Of a DNA stretch of 64,000 nt, positions 61,025 to 64,000 are shown one piece after another. The translations under genes were made by a program, and so were the position numbers. Each line of letters starts with the position of its first letter. The stretch's first letter is position 1. The notes under the pieces were generated by a model, which was not told the DNA's origin, did not search any database, and saw only the letters and a list, made by a program, of their open reading frames with translations. Source of the stretch: Ridgeia piscesae (lineage: Eukaryota > Annelida > Polychaeta > Sabellida > Siboglinidae); contig JAODUO010000064.1 of NCBI GenBank assembly GCA_025642075.2, positions 241,501 through 305,500 of the forward strand, given 5' to 3'.

Positions 61025-62150
61025 CCAGAACTACTTGTACGAGGCGTATCGTTTGATAAAGAATGTGCTGTTATTGCATAGTTAATCTATGACATTAAGT
61101 CACTCAGTCGCTCAATCGCTGAGTCGCTCGTTCGCTCACTCAATCACTCACTCCTTAGTCTCTCACTCAATCTACCACTCATTTACCTACTCACCAACTA
61201 ACTCACACACTCACTCACTCACTCACTCAGTTTCTCACTCAGTCTCTCCCTTACTCATTCACTCAGTCTCTCACTCAATCTACCACTCAATCACGCAGTC
61301 ACTCAGTCACTCACTCTGTCATTCACTCACTCAGTCTTGCATTCAGTCACTCATTCAGTCACTCATTCAGTCACTCATTCAGTCACTCATTCACTCACTC
61401 ATTCACTCACGCACTATATATGTGTATATCGGCATTCGTGTGTGCATTGTGCAAATGTCCATGCGTACTGTGTAGACAGTTGCTCCAGTTCACTTGACTC
61501 TGTGTGTGAGTGTCTGTATTAATCGCGTGCGTTTTCATGCGTTACGTGTTGAATGGCATAATAACTCCCATAAGTCGGGAAATTGTTCGACTGATCAGTT
61601 AACGTGTCACCCTATTCAACCGACTTCAACGAGCTGAGAACTCGGCCGCACGACTCGTCAACCGATTCAAACGACGAGAACACGCTATACCTTTCATGCA
61701 ATTAATGTCCGCGTTGGCTGCCAGCCATGACGTTAATTCTAATCAAGATCACGCACCTACATATTTAAGATCGTGCATGTATCTGACTCGTGTTACGAAA
61801 TATGTGTGCGGTACAAATTCTGGAACAGTTGTTTCATCCCGTGCCAAGGCGAGTGCGCCGTGGTTGGTGGTTGTGATTTTCGTAAATGGTGACAGGGGAA
61901 CGTGCATAAGTACCAACAAGGAAGTAGCCAGTAGCGACACTCTATTGGACAATCCAGACGTCTTGTCTGCTCCGTCGACGTCCAAGTATGTCAGTTGGCC
62001 TGTGACTAGACGTAAGCGTCATTCCATCTGACTGAAAGCAACTGGGTACACACTCGTTCTTCACTCTAGTCGACATCAGTACATAGTCAGCTTGAAATAT
62101 ATCACCACGTCGCAAATATCAATCGACGATCTGACACATTCGCAGGTAGG
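61025..62150 (+). repeat. Composite dispersed repeat, copy C
   Basis: The 5' part (CTTGTACGAGGCGTATCGTT, then GATGTG-like text) matches 62760 onward. An ACTC-rich microsatellite occupies 61095-61410, and there are no 30-bp monomers. The body and tail (CTCGGCCGCACGACTCGTCA, GTTGGCTGCCAGCC, GGTGACAGGGGAACGTGCAT, CTAGACGTAAGCGTCATTCC) match copies A and B. Confidence 0.75.
61696..62031 (+). CDS. Open frame in composite repeat copy C, unknown protein
   Basis: The 111-codon frame includes GDRGTCISTNKEVAS, LSAPSTSKYVSWPV and ends TRRKRHSI. The same peptide stretch stays open in copy A (about 4808-5041) and for a shorter way in copy B (about 8165-8320). No known domain is recognised. The near-identity between copies could simply reflect recent spread of the repeat, so coding is only a possibility. 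Confidence 0.25.
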   Translation: MQLMSALAASHDVNSNQDHAPTYLRSCMYLTRVTKYVCGTNSGTVVSSRAKASAPWLVVVIFVNGDRGTCISTNKEVASSDTLLDNPDVLSAPSTSKYVSWPVTRRKRHSI

Positions 62151-62759
62151 TAACACGTAGACTAATCTCTTGCTTACAAGGGGCGACGTTGAACGTGTCC
62201 ATACACAATTGGCATGTTATTCTAGAGTAGCTGTTTCCACCAGACAGAACAAGTGTAGTTATGGCAGAGGCATAGCCGAGGGTGGAGGTGGGGCCATGCC
62301 TCCCTTCCAATCCCGAACAAATTACGAGGATAGATGTCTGACGACCGATAACTGGCTCCATAAAGTGACAATGTACAGAGGATATAAAAATATCTGTGCA
62401 GGACTTCCCATCCCAGTCCTACCCTTTGGTAAATCAAGTGTCATAATTCCCTAGTAGATCAAAACAAGGATACAAAAGTAATTTTTACTAACTATGTTTT
62501 GCTAATGTTTACTTTGACTAAGGTCAAGTTGCGCCCTGTAGCCAAAGCAATGTATCTAATCGGTTTCCACTGGGTAATTGGACCTTCCTACCGTGAATTT
62601 GTTTACTAAGCAGCAACTTTGCACGTTAATTACTGTTTCGTAAGAGTAAGTGATTAAGTGTTGGTATTTGTCTTGTTTCTTGCTCTTGTTCCATTAAAGT
62701 AGAGACATGTGGCTATACACAATGGCCGAGTAACAAGACTAGACTAAATGAAGTCGGCC
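62151..62759. other. Unassigned sequence
   Basis: No supported feature. The 94-codon frame at 62170-62454 has a Gly-rich run but no domain. Confidence 0.4.
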
Positions 62760-63164
62760 TACTTGTATGAGACGTATTGTTTGATGAAAACTGTGCTGTC
62801 ATTACAGAGCCAATCGATGATATTAAGGCACTGACTCACCCACTCACTCACTCATTCTCTCACTCACATATCCACCCAATTATTCAGTCGCACACTCACC
62901 CACTCACCCAAGTACTCAGTCGCACACTCGCTTACTCGAATACCACAGCTAGGTCTATTCAAAGTGTTACATTGAGGAGTACAAGTAATGTAGAGACATA
63001 TGTTTTCATGTATTTTATATTGCTATTATTTTAATTTTTGCTAGCCGATGTCGGAAGGGACAGCGTATTACTTAGCAAAGCGACTATTCGTGCAGAGTGT
63101 ACTGCATTTAGGAGAGTGATAATGCTCTCGATGATCCAGAAGTCGGCGGCAATGTTGTCATTGA

Positions 63165-63186
63165 TCCATATTATATATATACATAT

Positions 63187-63239
<53 letters not shown>

Positions 63240-63298
63240 TATAATATATATAATGGCATTCTGGATCATGACTGTATCTACACATCCTAATCTAAGTA

Positions 63299-63353
<55 letters not shown>
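63165..63353. repeat. (AT)n microsatellites in copy D
   Basis: Two AT runs are separated by a short unique segment (63252-63300, ATGGCATTCTGGATCATGAC and following). Confidence 0.95.
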
Positions 63354-63563
<210 letters not shown>

Positions 63564-64000
63564 GTATTTGATCCAGCAATTGGCAGCAATGCTATAGATG
63601 ACTCAGCAGTCGACAGCAAATCAGTTGATTATCCAGTAGTCAGCAGCAATGCTGTCAATGATCCAGCATGTGGCTGCAAGGTGTCTTTATAAGTAAGTGT
63701 TGACCGCTGCTCAGGGTCACTCAGCTCTGTGTGTGAGTGCGTCCTTTAGTCACTGTTGGATTAAGTGTAAAAAAAGGATTTCATGCATTATTTGCTGACT
63801 GACTTAATACTTCCCAAGGAAGACTGAACATTTTTCGATTGAACAAGTTAAGTGTAACCTTATCCAACCGACGTCAACGAGCACAGAACTCGGCCATACG
63901 ACGCGTCAACCGACTCAGACGGCGAGAACACGTAGCACCTTTCATGAATATCTGCGTTGGCTGCCAATCAGAATACGAAATCTATTCTAGGTAACACACC

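Overview
The window is eukaryotic nuclear DNA from an animal, most likely a marine bilaterian invertebrate. The evidence is spliced exons with GT-AG borders, EGF and peritrophin-type chitin-binding exons flanked by phase-1 introns, RTE-type and other non-LTR retrotransposons, a gypsy-type LTR retrotransposon fragment, MITE-like elements, tRNA-derived SINE pieces and very abundant mini- and microsatellites. I cannot separate mollusc, annelid, brachiopod or lancelet from sequence alone. No prokaryotic gene, rRNA, intact tRNA or CRISPR array was seen. Most long open frames here are translations of tandem repeats.

Layout: 1-3.7 kb is mostly unassigned, with one MITE-like element (961-1422) and a short dispersed repeat. 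3.7-8.4 kb holds two adjacent copies of a composite dispersed repeat; the second contains an expanded 30-bp minisatellite. 8.4-13.5 kb is a near-continuous block of an AT microsatellite, G/T-rich satellites and an 85-bp minisatellite. 13.5-20 kb is unassigned apart from small repeats and a 17-bp-arm hairpin. About 20-41.7 kb carries the one clear gene, on the + strand. Its introns hold four large minisatellites (21, 21, 32 and 50 bp units). 42-44 kb is a decayed antisense RTE-like LINE directly downstream of the stop codon. 44-51.2 kb is a graveyard of dispersed repeats, including a second MITE copy. 51.9-52.5 kb is a very long CA repeat. 52.7-56 kb has a broken gypsy gag/protease fragment next to a decayed LINE. 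57.4-59 kb is a 55-bp minisatellite. 61-64 kb has two more copies of the composite dispersed repeat, with AT and CA arrays.

The gene encodes a predicted single-pass type II membrane protein: a short charged N-terminus (upstream exons tentative), a transmembrane helix, a Ser/Pro/Thr segment, a SEA domain with a GSLVV autoproteolysis-like site, a Thr-rich stalk, then alternating EGF-like and chitin-binding type-2 (CBM14) modules ending at 41724. The order outside the membrane is SEA - EGF8C - CBM14 - EGF8C - CBM14 - EGF6C - EGF8C - CBM14. Every junction from the transmembrane exon onward fits phase 1, except the SEA middle/C-terminal junction, where a canonical donor is missing at the expected place. 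The likely role is a surface protein or shed ectodomain that binds chitin or a chitin-like matrix; this is inferred from domains only.
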